From positions 1 through 34,697 of the forward strand of contig CALLLR010000267.1 in assembly GCA_938008185.1 (NCBI GenBank): 34,697 nt of DNA, read 5' to 3'. Source of the stretch: an uncultured Saprospiraceae bacterium (GTDB lineage Bacteria > Bacteroidota > Bacteroidia > Chitinophagales > Saprospiraceae). The notes under the pieces were generated by a model. That model made no database searches. It worked only from the letters and a program-made list of their open reading frames with translations, and was not told the origin of the DNA. Positions 16,798-25,667 of this stretch are shown in pieces (position 1 is the first letter of the stretch; each line of letters opens with the position of its first letter). The position numbers and the translations under genes are program-made.

Positions 16798-17523
16798 TTA
16801 GCGAGGACGATGCAGCCTGATAAATTCAGTTGGAATCAGATATCCAAAATGGTCGTCTCCATAACCTGGCCCCAAAGACATGTTGATGAAATTTCTCATT
16901 TCAAGATGCAAATGTGCATTGTAACGACCATTAGCATTACCAATCGTTCCAATCCGCTGACCTCTTTTAACCAAAGAACCAGCCGTAATATCCATCGTGT
17001 GCAAATGTGCATAGATTGACTCCACATACGAATTCTCGGGGTCGTTAGGTAAGTAATGGACAATACGAACTACTTGCCCCCAGCCACAGCAAACATCTTT
17101 TGAGAATGTAACCAACCCGTTTCCAACACTATAAACGGGATCTCCCAAGTCCGTATTTCCGCCTCCCCTACCGTTCCAGTCTTCACCTAGGTGTTTGTTA
17201 TCACCAAAATTTTGTGCTTTGTAATAATCACTGCCATTGGGCACTCCCACTGGAAAATCAAAACCGTCACTAATGAATTCAGGATATTCTCTGAAAATAA
17301 CAGGATATCTGTTTTCGGGAATAGTGGGAAACATCTCCGCCACGCTGGTATCTGCCTTAGTTCGATAGATTAGTTTGCCATATCCTTCCAATTCCTGATC
17401 TATTGCTTGCCGACTTAAACCAACACGATTCACTTTTTTATCTTCCAAAATATTATTTTGATCTGTTTTGACAAAATAAAGACTGGCCATTCCAACCAAA
17501 ACAAGCATAATAATCTTATCCAT
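16798..17523 (-). CDS. M23 (LytM-type) zinc metallopeptidase
   Basis: The 241-aa protein begins MDKIIMLVLVGMASLYFV, a signal peptide or N-terminal anchor. The peptidase M23 domain spans about 95-215. Zinc ligands are visible as HLGED (H111, D115) and HLHLE (H206 within 204-208), with the further active-site histidine in YAHLH (H173). Typical M23 turns are also present: GDPVYSVGNGLVTF, GQRIGTIGNANGRYNAHLHL. Such enzymes cut peptidoglycan cross-bridges or, in some bacteria, glycine-rich proteins. A CC pair (VCCGWG, about 144-149) sits between strands. It has no LysM or SH3 targeting domain. It is convergent with the PKD protease and divergent from the adhesin-like gene. Confidence 0.9.
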   Translation of the reverse strand: MDKIIMLVLVGMASLYFVKTDQNNILEDKKVNRVGLSRQAIDQELEGYGKLIYRTKADTSVAEMFPTIPENRYPVIFREYPEFISDGFDFPVGVPNGSDYYKAQNFGDNKHLGEDWNGRGGGNTDLGDPVYSVGNGLVTFSKDVCCGWGQVVRIVHYLPNDPENSYVESIYAHLHTMDITAGSLVKRGQRIGTIGNANGRYNAHLHLEMRNFINMSLGPGYGDDHFGYLIPTEFIRLHRPR

Positions 17524-17705
17524 AATAATTTGTTGTGTTTAATCCACATATCTACCTGCAAATTTTTTTCCAAATTAAAAGTAAATATAAGAAAAAGCCC
17601 TATTCAAAGTGGCAGAACTTTTGCTTTAACACTCTGTGTCAGTTCTTATTAAGCACCTATAACGACTTAATAGTACTTGATAATATCTAAAAAGAGGAGA
17701 AAAAA

Positions 17706-17744
17706 GTGGTTCCGGGGAGATTAAAACTCCCGCTTATCTCCACC
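17706..17744 (+). promoter_or_regulatory. Leader region with two mutually exclusive stems
   Basis: GGAGAT (17716-17721) can pair with ATCTCC (17736-17741). Alternatively CGGGGAG (17713-17719) can pair with CTCCCG (17727-17732), allowing one bulged G. The two stems share bases and cannot form together. The region is about 40 nt ahead of the ATG at 17781. Regulation by this switch is only an inference. Confidence 0.25.
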
Positions 17745-17780
17745 GTAAATCTATGACATACGGGTTAAACATGCGCTAAT

Positions 17781-20700
17781 ATGAGTCAACTTAATTTTCC
17801 ATTCGGGAAAGGTTTATCCCTTTTCTTTTTGTTCTTTCTACTGGTCTTCAGCACAAACGGTTGGTCGCAGGATGATCCTTGTACTTCGGTTAATTTGCCG
17901 ATCTCTGGTACAACTTGTATCCCGTCAGCAGCAACAAATCTTACTGCTACTGCTACGGTAGGGGTTCCCGATCCACCTTGTGGGGATTATCAGGGAGGAG
18001 ACAACTGGTACAATATCATTATGCCTAATAACGGACTGGAAGTTGTCGTTGAACTGACTTCTATCAGTGCCTTTGACGGGGCTTTAGCGGTTTATAGCGG
18101 AGATGATTGCGGAAACCTTACACTGTTAAGTTGTGATGATAATAGTGGGGGAGGAAACAATGCCCTGCTTAGGATTACCGATGGATGTAACTTTGAAAAT
18201 CTAGGACAAACCTATTGGGTTAGAGTATGGGAAAATGGAAATAATAATAATGGAGCGTACAGTATCTGTGCCTATGGAAACGAAGCGTCTTCTGCGGTTA
18301 ATCCTGCGGCCTGTGAAGGAAATTTTATAGCGGGGAACGCCTGTTGTGAAGCGGTTTTAATGTCATCTAATGAGTTAAATGGTTATTGTGGAAATACCGG
18401 TGGCTATAATGCTCAACCGGGTAGCATTGACGAATTTTGTGCAAATATTGAAAATAATGCCTGGATTGCTTTCGTACCTTCCAGCAATCTGGTAGAAATG
18501 GAAATCGAGGGGTATAACTGTGCTTCGAATGGTTCTGGTATGTTCGGTGGTATTCAAGCTCATATCTTTACCACCAATGATTGTGTAAACTTTACGGTCC
18601 CCAATGCAGACTGCTTAAACCCTGGTTCTCCAGTGGTTTCTAGCTGGTCAGCGGATGATTTTATTATTGGCCAAATCTATTATATCCATATAGACGGTTG
18701 GAACGGAGATATCTGTGATTATAGAATTACGATTTTAAGTGGTGTCGGTGATGCATCGGTAACGACCAATGACGACATAATTTGTAACGGAGAAAGTACG
18801 CAGCTTCAGGCTCTTGCGGTTGGGTTTGGACCTTATTCTTACAGCTGGTCTCCAACTGTAGGATTGGATGATCCAACGTCTCCAAACCCTACAGCTTCGC
18901 CCACCGTTACTACCAATTATACCGTTACTATTACCGGAGGTACGCAACCCATTACCGGATCTGTTGAAATTACGGTATTACCTACAGCACCTATGACGGC
19001 AACTATTGATGGTGATAATCCAGTTTGTGAAAATTCAACAGATGTAACCTATCAGGTAAATAGCCCGAATGCTACTATCTATAATTGGACTTTAACCGGT
19101 GGAGATGGTACCATCACCAGTGCGACGGATGAAAACGAAGTAAGCATTGACTGGGGAACTAGTGGCGGCCAGCTTTGTGTAAGTGTAGCCAATGATTGCG
19201 GCGCCGGCCCCCAAGATTGTATTAATGTTACCACGAGTCCTAATACGGAAGTGACCGTAATGGACCCTGCGGTATCTTGTGCACCTGATATAGTAAGTTT
19301 ATCTGCTATCCCACTTAATATTAATGGGTCAGTAGGTGCGATTAGTTACCACGCCACTCAGGCAGCAGCCGACAATGGATGGCCGGTCATCAATCCGCCT
19401 TTGGTCGATACCACCGGAACTTATTATATCCGGGTACAAACGAGTATGAACTGTTACGATGTCGCTTCTGTCTTTGTAGATATTGAACACGTAGATGTAG
19501 AGGTTAGAAATCCATCGCCCGTTTGTCAGCCGAATATGATTGATCTGGATGCTCAGGTAGCTGTAAATGAAATGGGCTGGGGACCAGGTACAAAAACTTT
19601 TTATACAGATAGCCTTGACGCGGTCAATATGACCGACGAGCTTAGCTCTCCCGTCGTTTCTACAGGAGGCACTTATTGGTTAAGATTTGAAACAGCCAAT
19701 GGTTGTTTTGATGTAGATCCGATTGAGGTCACGATTGAACCAAGACCAAATCTTACGATTATCCACCAGCCGTTTATTTGTACGGGAGGTTCCGTAGATT
19801 TAGATACCATATCATTCGTGGATGCCAATAATGCTAATTTAGTAGTCAGAGATTATTATGATAATTGTACTTTTGCCAGCCTTGGACTCAATACTCTGAA
19901 GCTGACCAATACCGTCGTTTCTACTCCGGGTGATTACTGCCTCCGGGTAGAGTCTCCGGGAGGATGTGAGCAAATTGTTACCATTACCGTAACGGCAACT
20001 AGCAATCCAGTCGGTGAAATCGATGGTAACGGACCCGTTTGTCCGGGTGATGAAGCTTCCTTATTTTTCGATTTAAATGGTACTGCACCTTTTAACCTCG
20101 TCTTTTCGGACGGAACAACCAATACTACCTTAACTGGAATCATGGACGGAACCACCGAGTTGGTGACCGTCAATGCAAATACAACTTATTCGATTGTTTC
20201 GCTAACGGACGCCACGGGTTGTCCGGGGAATATTGTCGGAAATCCCGCTGAGATTCAGGTACATACCGTGCCAACGGCGACCATCAGCGGAGGTCAAACC
20301 ATCTGCGGAGATAATGCAGTAGATCTGACTTTTGACTTTACGGGTAATGGACCTTATGATGTTATCTATTCGGATGGTACTAATGATTTTACCCTTACGG
20401 GAATCAGTGATGGTCATACTGAAAATATAAATATTACAGAGACGAAAAATTTTACGTTGGTATCTGTTGAAGACAACAATACTTGTACGGGAACAGTAAA
20501 TGGTAGTGCGACAATTACGCATTATCCAACTTTGGCGGCGATCAACGTAAACGAAGTCTGTGATGTCAGCGTGACTGGATATACGGTCAGTTTTGAAATT
20601 ACAGGAGGTGATCCGACAACTTATAATGTTACTGGTAATGGTACCCTGACGGGGAATATTTATACCAGTGATTTTATAAATAATAGTGTCGCTTACAGTT

Positions 20701-23456
20701 TTACCGTTTCAGATAATAGCGGATGTCCTTCCGTAGAAGTATCGGGGGTACGAAATTGTGGTTGTAGTACAGAGGCTGGAACAATGGATTTATCGAGTCC
20801 AATCGAAGTTTGTGAAGGAACACCCGTTGCGGTATTTAGCTTGCATAATAACGACGAAGTTTTGGTGGTCAACGATATTTTAGGATTTGTCCTGCACGAT
20901 AATGCGGGGGGAACCTTAGGCGATATTTTAGAGATAAATACCGACGGTAATTTTAACTTTTTGCCCGGTATGATGACCGGAGTAACTTATTATATTTCTC
21001 CGATTGCCGGACCAGATAATGGTTCAGGAAGCATTGATTTGGGACATGTATGTACGACAATTAGTCCTGGTGTTCCACTTACTTTCCACGCAACTCCAGT
21101 AGGATCAATCGGTGGAATGGAAAATATTTGTCAGGGAGAAAATGCTATTCTTACCTTTAATTTTACCGAAGGTACCAGTCCATTTGATGTGATTTATAGC
21201 GATGGAATCAATAATTATACTTTAGATAATATTACCGATAATGCGACGGCGGCAGTCAGTCCGTTAATTAATACCACCTTTTCAATAGTATCTATTACAG
21301 ATAATACGGGTGCTGCTTGTGCTGGTACCGGAACGGGAATCGCACAGGTGAATATTAGTGAAAGTCCGGTAGCGGAAAACGTTCAAACTGTTTGTAATAA
21401 TACCAATACCGAATACCAGATTAGCTTTTCCATTGCATTAGGCGATCCAGCTACTTATACGGTAACGGGCCCCGGTACTTATGATGCTGCTACCAATATT
21501 TTTACCAGTGATTTTATGGCGAGTGGTACTTCTTACAGCTTTGAAATAAATGACGTTAATAATTGTAATCCATTTGTCGTAGATGGAATTCATATCTGTG
21601 ATTGTACGACCGAGACGGTGGCGATGGATCGGGATACGATCAGCGTTTGTGATGGAACAGTGGCTATTGGCACGTACGGAGGAACACCGATGTTGGATGG
21701 CAATGATGCTTTTGCTTTCGTTTTACACGATGGCAATACCAATCAGTTAGGAAATATATTACTGGTAAATACGGTACCGGAATTTAGTTATAATAACCTG
21801 CTGGATTATGGACAAACTTATTATATCTCTGCCGTTGCGGGAGACGATGATGGTTCAGGGGTACCGATTCTGAATCGAACCATAAATCCTTGTTTACAGG
21901 TGGCTGTCGGTCAGCCAGTTATTTTTACGCCGATTCCTTTGATTAATATTGTTGGAGACAGTACCATTTGTGCGGGGAATGGCCACGAAATTAGTTTTGA
22001 AATAGATGGTGTCGGACCTTTCGACGTAACTTACACGGATGGAACTACCAGTTTTGACCTTACCGGGATTGACAATGGTCATACGATTCCCGTGATGCCA
22101 GACGATACGACTACCTATAGTCTGGTCAGTATTCAAACAACCAATGCTCCTAATTGTGTTGGGAATGTGTTTGATGGAGTACAGTCGATTATAGTCAACG
22201 TAGTAGAACGACCTGATACGCTTAACTTCATCACAACATGTAACGAAGAAGGTACTGCTTATACGGTTAGTTTTGAAATAACGGGTGGAAATCCATTGCT
22301 TTACCTCGTGATGGGATCTCCTGGAAGATTAACGGGGAATTTATTTACGAGTGATCCGCTGACTAGTGGGGATACCTACTATTTTGAAATAAACGACGGT
22401 ACACTTTGCTCACCGGTGATTTATTCTGATGTCGTACTTTGTAAGTGTACACCGGATATTTTACCGGATATTAGTATTTTCAATGAAATAAGTTGTGCCG
22501 GTGAAGCCAACGGTGCTTTGTCTGTACAACCGGAAAATGGAATCGCACCTTACACCTACGAATGGAGTAATGGAGACTCTGGTACAGAAACAGCCGGATT
22601 AGAAACTGGCTGGTACCACGTTACAATGACGGATGGAAATGAATGTATCTCTACAGATTCAATTTTCTTATCACAGCCAGACTCGATTACGGCTGAGTAC
22701 ATCATTACTGATGTATCTTGTTTTGGCGGGAACGATGGGGCGGTATCTTTTGTCAATCCACAAGGAGGTGCTGGAGATTACCTGTATGATTTCGATGTTC
22801 GTACTTCTTATATTGCCAATGACTTTTTTGGGATGACTGCAGGTACCTACATTGCAATGATTACCGATGCCAACGGATGTATTGCGGAAGATACCGTAAT
22901 TGTTAATCAGCCGGAAGAACTTATTGTGGACTTAGGGCCGGATCAATATCTGAATTTTGGTGATAGTGTAGAACTAATCACCGGGTTTAATCAGGCGGTA
23001 AATAGTATTGTCTGGACAACTAATTCTTCGGTCGCGCCACCAGACTCAAATACGTTTCTTACTTATGTACGCCCGTGGCAAACCACTACTTATTTTGTTA
23101 ATGCAGAAAACGAAATTGGCTGTCAAGGGGAAGGTATGGTAACTGTTTTTGTTGAAAAAACACTACCTGTTTATATTCCCAATGCCTTCTCTCCCAACGG
23201 AGATGGTGAAAATGATCGTTTTAAGGTGTATACAGGACCAGGAGTTGATAAAATTTTAGCCGTTCGAGTCTTTTCCAGATGGGGTGGTCAGTTATACGAA
23301 GAACTGGATATTGATCCACTCCGACAGAATTTTGGCTGGAATGGGGAGATTCGGGGACGTCTGGCTAGTACGGGGGTTTATATTTACTCGGTAGATGTAT
23401 TATTTGAAGATGGTACCACAAAGAATTTTGCGGGAGATGTTTCGCTATTGCGATAA
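17781..23456 (+). CDS. Giant secreted adhesin-like protein with T9SS type B (gliding-type) sorting domain
   Basis: The 1891-aa protein has a signal peptide (GLSLFFLFFLLVFSTNGWSQ, cut near 30). Two PPC/CUB-like beta domains follow at about 31-165 and 175-320. PKD-like domains come next at about 330-400 and 405-485, then three Ig-like repeats to about 740, then a 276-280-residue superrepeat (residues about 829-1556). Two SprB-type repeats lie at about 1566-1635 and 1640-1710 (ISCAGEANGALSV.P..G; DVSCFGGNDGAVSF). The end is the gliding-associated C-terminal domain at about 1795-1891 (YIPNAFSPNGDGENDRFKVY, FSRWGGQLYEE, STGVYIYSVDV), which directs export by type IX secretion and surface attachment. 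The chain is rich in Cys, Asp, Asn and Thr. The likely role is adhesion or gliding; no enzymatic motif is visible. Confidence 0.9.
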   Translation: MSQLNFPFGKGLSLFFLFFLLVFSTNGWSQDDPCTSVNLPISGTTCIPSAATNLTATATVGVPDPPCGDYQGGDNWYNIIMPNNGLEVVVELTSISAFDGALAVYSGDDCGNLTLLSCDDNSGGGNNALLRITDGCNFENLGQTYWVRVWENGNNNNGAYSICAYGNEASSAVNPAACEGNFIAGNACCEAVLMSSNELNGYCGNTGGYNAQPGSIDEFCANIENNAWIAFVPSSNLVEMEIEGYNCASNGSGMFGGIQAHIFTTNDCVNFTVPNADCLNPGSPVVSSWSADDFIIGQIYYIHIDGWNGDICDYRITILSGVGDASVTTNDDIICNGESTQLQALAVGFGPYSYSWSPTVGLDDPTSPNPTASPTVTTNYTVTITGGTQPITGSVEITVLPTAPMTATIDGDNPVCENSTDVTYQVNSPNATIYNWTLTGGDGTITSATDENEVSIDWGTSGGQLCVSVANDCGAGPQDCINVTTSPNTEVTVMDPAVSCAPDIVSLSAIPLNINGSVGAISYHATQAAADNGWPVINPPLVDTTGTYYIRVQTSMNCYDVASVFVDIEHVDVEVRNPSPVCQPNMIDLDAQVAVNEMGWGPGTKTFYTDSLDAVNMTDELSSPVVSTGGTYWLRFETANGCFDVDPIEVTIEPRPNLTIIHQPFICTGGSVDLDTISFVDANNANLVVRDYYDNCTFASLGLNTLKLTNTVVSTPGDYCLRVESPGGCEQIVTITVTATSNPVGEIDGNGPVCPGDEASLFFDLNGTAPFNLVFSDGTTNTTLTGIMDGTTELVTVNANTTYSIVSLTDATGCPGNIVGNPAEIQVHTVPTATISGGQTICGDNAVDLTFDFTGNGPYDVIYSDGTNDFTLTGISDGHTENINITETKNFTLVSVEDNNTCTGTVNGSATITHYPTLAAINVNEVCDVSVTGYTVSFEITGGDPTTYNVTGNGTLTGNIYTSDFINNSVAYSFTVSDNSGCPSVEVSGVRNCGCSTEAGTMDLSSPIEVCEGTPVAVFSLHNNDEVLVVNDILGFVLHDNAGGTLGDILEINTDGNFNFLPGMMTGVTYYISPIAGPDNGSGSIDLGHVCTTISPGVPLTFHATPVGSIGGMENICQGENAILTFNFTEGTSPFDVIYSDGINNYTLDNITDNATAAVSPLINTTFSIVSITDNTGAACAGTGTGIAQVNISESPVAENVQTVCNNTNTEYQISFSIALGDPATYTVTGPGTYDAATNIFTSDFMASGTSYSFEINDVNNCNPFVVDGIHICDCTTETVAMDRDTISVCDGTVAIGTYGGTPMLDGNDAFAFVLHDGNTNQLGNILLVNTVPEFSYNNLLDYGQTYYISAVAGDDDGSGVPILNRTINPCLQVAVGQPVIFTPIPLINIVGDSTICAGNGHEISFEIDGVGPFDVTYTDGTTSFDLTGIDNGHTIPVMPDDTTTYSLVSIQTTNAPNCVGNVFDGVQSIIVNVVERPDTLNFITTCNEEGTAYTVSFEITGGNPLLYLVMGSPGRLTGNLFTSDPLTSGDTYYFEINDGTLCSPVIYSDVVLCKCTPDILPDISIFNEISCAGEANGALSVQPENGIAPYTYEWSNGDSGTETAGLETGWYHVTMTDGNECISTDSIFLSQPDSITAEYIITDVSCFGGNDGAVSFVNPQGGAGDYLYDFDVRTSYIANDFFGMTAGTYIAMITDANGCIAEDTVIVNQPEELIVDLGPDQYLNFGDSVELITGFNQAVNSIVWTTNSSVAPPDSNTFLTYVRPWQTTTYFVNAENEIGCQGEGMVTVFVEKTLPVYIPNAFSPNGDGENDRFKVYTGPGVDKILAVRVFSRWGGQLYEELDIDPLRQNFGWNGEIRGRLASTGVYIYSVDVLFEDGTTKNFAGDVSLLR

Positions 23457-23483
23457 GATTCTAAATAATAAAAAATATAAATT

Positions 23484-23522
23484 GCCCTCTTTTAACGTTA
23501 AGTTGAAGGAGGGTATTTTTTT
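23484..23522 (+). terminator. Intrinsic terminator after the adhesin-like gene
   Basis: CCCTCTTTTAAC pairs with GTTGAAGGAGGG (12 positions, two of them G-U wobbles) around a 5-nt loop. A TATTTTTTT tract follows at once. It begins 28 nt after the stop of the giant gene. Confidence 0.88.
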
Positions 23523-23569
23523 GCTAGTACATAGTGTACTATTGTCTCGAGCAATAAGTTAGTGAGTGT

Positions 23570-23683
23570 ATGGAGGCCATTATTTTGAAGCTGATCGAGG
23601 CAGAAGATCCGGAGTTATGTCGTAGAGTTTTAAACGCCGTTTTATCCCAGTTCTTTCATCCTTCCTGGAGTTTTATTGACTAA
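23570..23683 (+). CDS. Possible 37-residue small ORF
   Basis: An ATG at 23570 opens 37 codons, starting MEAIILKLIEAEDPELCRRV and ending HPSWSFID. The first 25 residues would form an amphipathic helix. There is no recognised family and no obvious ribosome-binding site. It lies alone between a terminator and the oxidoreductase gene. It could be a real small protein, the remains of a larger gene, or chance. Confidence 0.22.
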   Translation: MEAIILKLIEAEDPELCRRVLNAVLSQFFHPSWSFID

Positions 23684-23709
23684 CGCCGTGATTTACTTCT
23701 CTATTTTGT

Positions 23710-23717
23710 TAATTTTG
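23710..23717 (+). promoter_or_regulatory. Candidate -7 box for the polysaccharide operon
   Basis: TAATTTTG matches TAnnTTTG and sits 23 nt ahead of the ATG at 23741, which would give a very short leader. No TTG is found at ideal spacing. Confidence 0.4.
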
Positions 23718-23740
23718 CTACTGGTTTTTAAATACCAGAT

Positions 23741-24739
23741 ATGCTAAAAATAGGATTATTCGGCGTAGGCCACCTGGGAGAGATACATTTAAAGTGTATT
23801 CATAATATTGCGGAGTTAACGCTGGTAGGATTTTATGATCCGGATGAAGAAAGGAGTAAAGAGGTGACGACCAAATACGGAACTCTGAGATTTACCGACC
23901 CGGAGGCGTTAATGGATGCGGTAGATATCGTGGATATTGTCAGTCCCACCACGACTCACTTTCAGCTGGCGAAGGTGGCCCTGCAAAAAAATAAACATCT
24001 TTTTATCGAAAAACCAGTGGTCCAGACCGAAGCGGAGGCGGCGGTATTGCTGACGATGTCGCGAAAAACCAACGTAAAAGTTCAGATTGGACACGTTGAG
24101 CGATTTAATCCAGCTTTTTTGACCCTCAAGGATATGGTACTTTCTCCAATGTTTATTGAAGGACATCGCCTGGCGACTTTCAATCCGAGAGGGACGGACG
24201 TGTCCGTTATTTTAGACCTGATGATTCACGATATTGATATTATTTTAAGTATTGTAGATTCGCCAGTTAAACAAATTAATGCCAGTGGGGTAGCGGTGGT
24301 ATCGAATACCCTCGATATTGCAAATGCTCGAATAGAATTTAAAAATGGTTGCGTAGCCAATCTAACCGCCAGCCGAATTTCCCTCAAAAAAATGCGTAAA
24401 CTGCGTTTTTTTCAGAAGGATGCTTATATAAGTTTGGATTTTTTAGACAAAGAAGCCCAAATTGTGCGTTTATATGACAAAGGTTCAGTGGACATTTCTC
24501 CTGATTTACCCGTTTTTGAATTAGAAACAGATCAGGGAACAAAACTGATTCACGTTGAAATGCCTGATATTGTAGAAATAAATGCAATTCAATCGGAGCT
24601 GGAAGCCCTCATACTATCCATTCAGGAGGATCAGCCAACCCGGGTTTCTTTACACGATGGATACCGGGCACTCAAAATTGCCCATCAGATTATGGCGGAT
24701 ATTGACGCCCGAAAAATTACCCCCGGAGAACACGTTTAG
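23741..24739 (+). CDS. Gfo/Idh/MocA-family NAD(P)-dependent oxidoreductase
   Basis: The 332-aa protein is a cytoplasmic sugar dehydrogenase-type enzyme. The N-terminal Rossmann fold has GLFGVGHLGEIH (residues 5-16, GxGxxG with G8, G10, G13) and the acidic strand end FYDPD at about 31-35. The family motif EKP is at 90-92 (LFIEKPVVQT). DLMIHDIDIIL near 160-170 holds the active-site histidine region of the C-terminal domain. The substrate is probably a nucleotide-linked or free sugar but cannot be read from sequence. The gene starts a set of three genes with a lipoprotein (28-nt gap) and a sugar-1-phosphate transferase (3-nt gap), suggesting preparation of a sugar for a surface polysaccharide. 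Confidence 0.9.
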   Translation: MLKIGLFGVGHLGEIHLKCIHNIAELTLVGFYDPDEERSKEVTTKYGTLRFTDPEALMDAVDIVDIVSPTTTHFQLAKVALQKNKHLFIEKPVVQTEAEAAVLLTMSRKTNVKVQIGHVERFNPAFLTLKDMVLSPMFIEGHRLATFNPRGTDVSVILDLMIHDIDIILSIVDSPVKQINASGVAVVSNTLDIANARIEFKNGCVANLTASRISLKKMRKLRFFQKDAYISLDFLDKEAQIVRLYDKGSVDISPDLPVFELETDQGTKLIHVEMPDIVEINAIQSELEALILSIQEDQPTRVSLHDGYRALKIAHQIMADIDARKITPGEHV

Positions 24740-24767
24740 TGACTACCAGGGTTTTCACTACAAAACT

Positions 24768-25664
24768 ATGAGAATGCGTACATTAATTGTTTTATTTACC
24801 GGAATATTATTTTCGATCACCAGTTGTGATATTATCAACAAGGAGGAAGCCATCCCTGCATATATATTTATTCCAGGTTTTACTCTTAATACAGACGTTG
24901 AATCCGAAGGTACCAATAGCCATAAAATCACCGAAGCGCATGTTTTCGTGGCCAATGAGCTAATCGGCATCTTTACTTTACCAGCCACCGTTCCGGTGCT
25001 GATGGAGAACACTCAGGAGGTTCAGATTTTTCCGGCGATTCGGACAAATGGTCTGGGTGATATTACAGATATTTATCCTTTTTATCGAAGTTTTCAGACC
25101 ACCCTGGATTTCGTGCCAGGCAACGTAGACACGATCATGCCCGTAATTGAATACATTGACAATGCAAGATTCTTTTTTGCACCTCAGGAAGGCTTTGAAG
25201 ATGGCACGTTGACTTTTGGGATTGATCTGGATGGTGATCCGGCGACGACTATTGAGGTGACCAATCAGGAAGTTTTTGAAGGGGACGGCTCCGGAATAAT
25301 CGCACTGGAAAGTGGAGATGCTCAGATGGAATTAGGATCAAATCTGATTACTGAATTACCAATAGCTAGTAGCTCGTCTACATTTTTAGAGCTGAATTAT
25401 AAAACAGACGTCAGCTTTTTGGTTGGGGTCATTGGCTACGATTCGCAGGGGCGAATTATTTATTCTCTAATCGACAAGGGAGTAAACCCAAACGAGGAAT
25501 GGAATAAAATCTATTTTGACTTTACGGATGAAATGATTGACCTTTTTTCTGTGTCTGATCAATTATCCGGGTGGCGATTGGTGATTATCAGTGATCTGAT
25601 TGGTGGAGCAGAAAATCAGGCAAATATCTATCTGGATAATATCAAAATGGTACAATTCCGATAG
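24768..25664 (+). CDS. Two-domain lipoprotein in a polysaccharide operon
   Basis: I choose the ATG at 24768 (298 aa), because MRMRTLIVLFTGILFSITSC is a lipoprotein signal with Cys20 followed by DIINKEE. The frame is open from 24582 but that part overlaps the oxidoreductase gene. Residues 30-125 look like an Ig-like beta domain (ITEAHVFVANELIGIFTLPA). Residues 130-298 look like a jelly-roll. It contains DNARFFFAPQEGFED at 131-145, a central strand SSTFLELNYKTDVSFLVGV, and the end IYLDNIKMVQF, a pattern often seen at the close of carbohydrate-binding jelly-rolls. No named family is certain. It ends 3 nt before the glycosyltransferase gene, so the two are translationally close. I infer a surface or periplasmic lipoprotein binding the polysaccharide. 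Confidence 0.8.
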   Translation: MRMRTLIVLFTGILFSITSCDIINKEEAIPAYIFIPGFTLNTDVESEGTNSHKITEAHVFVANELIGIFTLPATVPVLMENTQEVQIFPAIRTNGLGDITDIYPFYRSFQTTLDFVPGNVDTIMPVIEYIDNARFFFAPQEGFEDGTLTFGIDLDGDPATTIEVTNQEVFEGDGSGIIALESGDAQMELGSNLITELPIASSSSTFLELNYKTDVSFLVGVIGYDSQGRIIYSLIDKGVNPNEEWNKIYFDFTDEMIDLFSVSDQLSGWRLVIISDLIGGAENQANIYLDNIKMVQFR

Positions 25665-25667
25665 ACT

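Noticed and set aside
24582-24767. Extended 5' part of the lipoprotein frame
   Set aside because: It overlaps the oxidoreductase gene out of frame; the lipoprotein signal begins at 24768.
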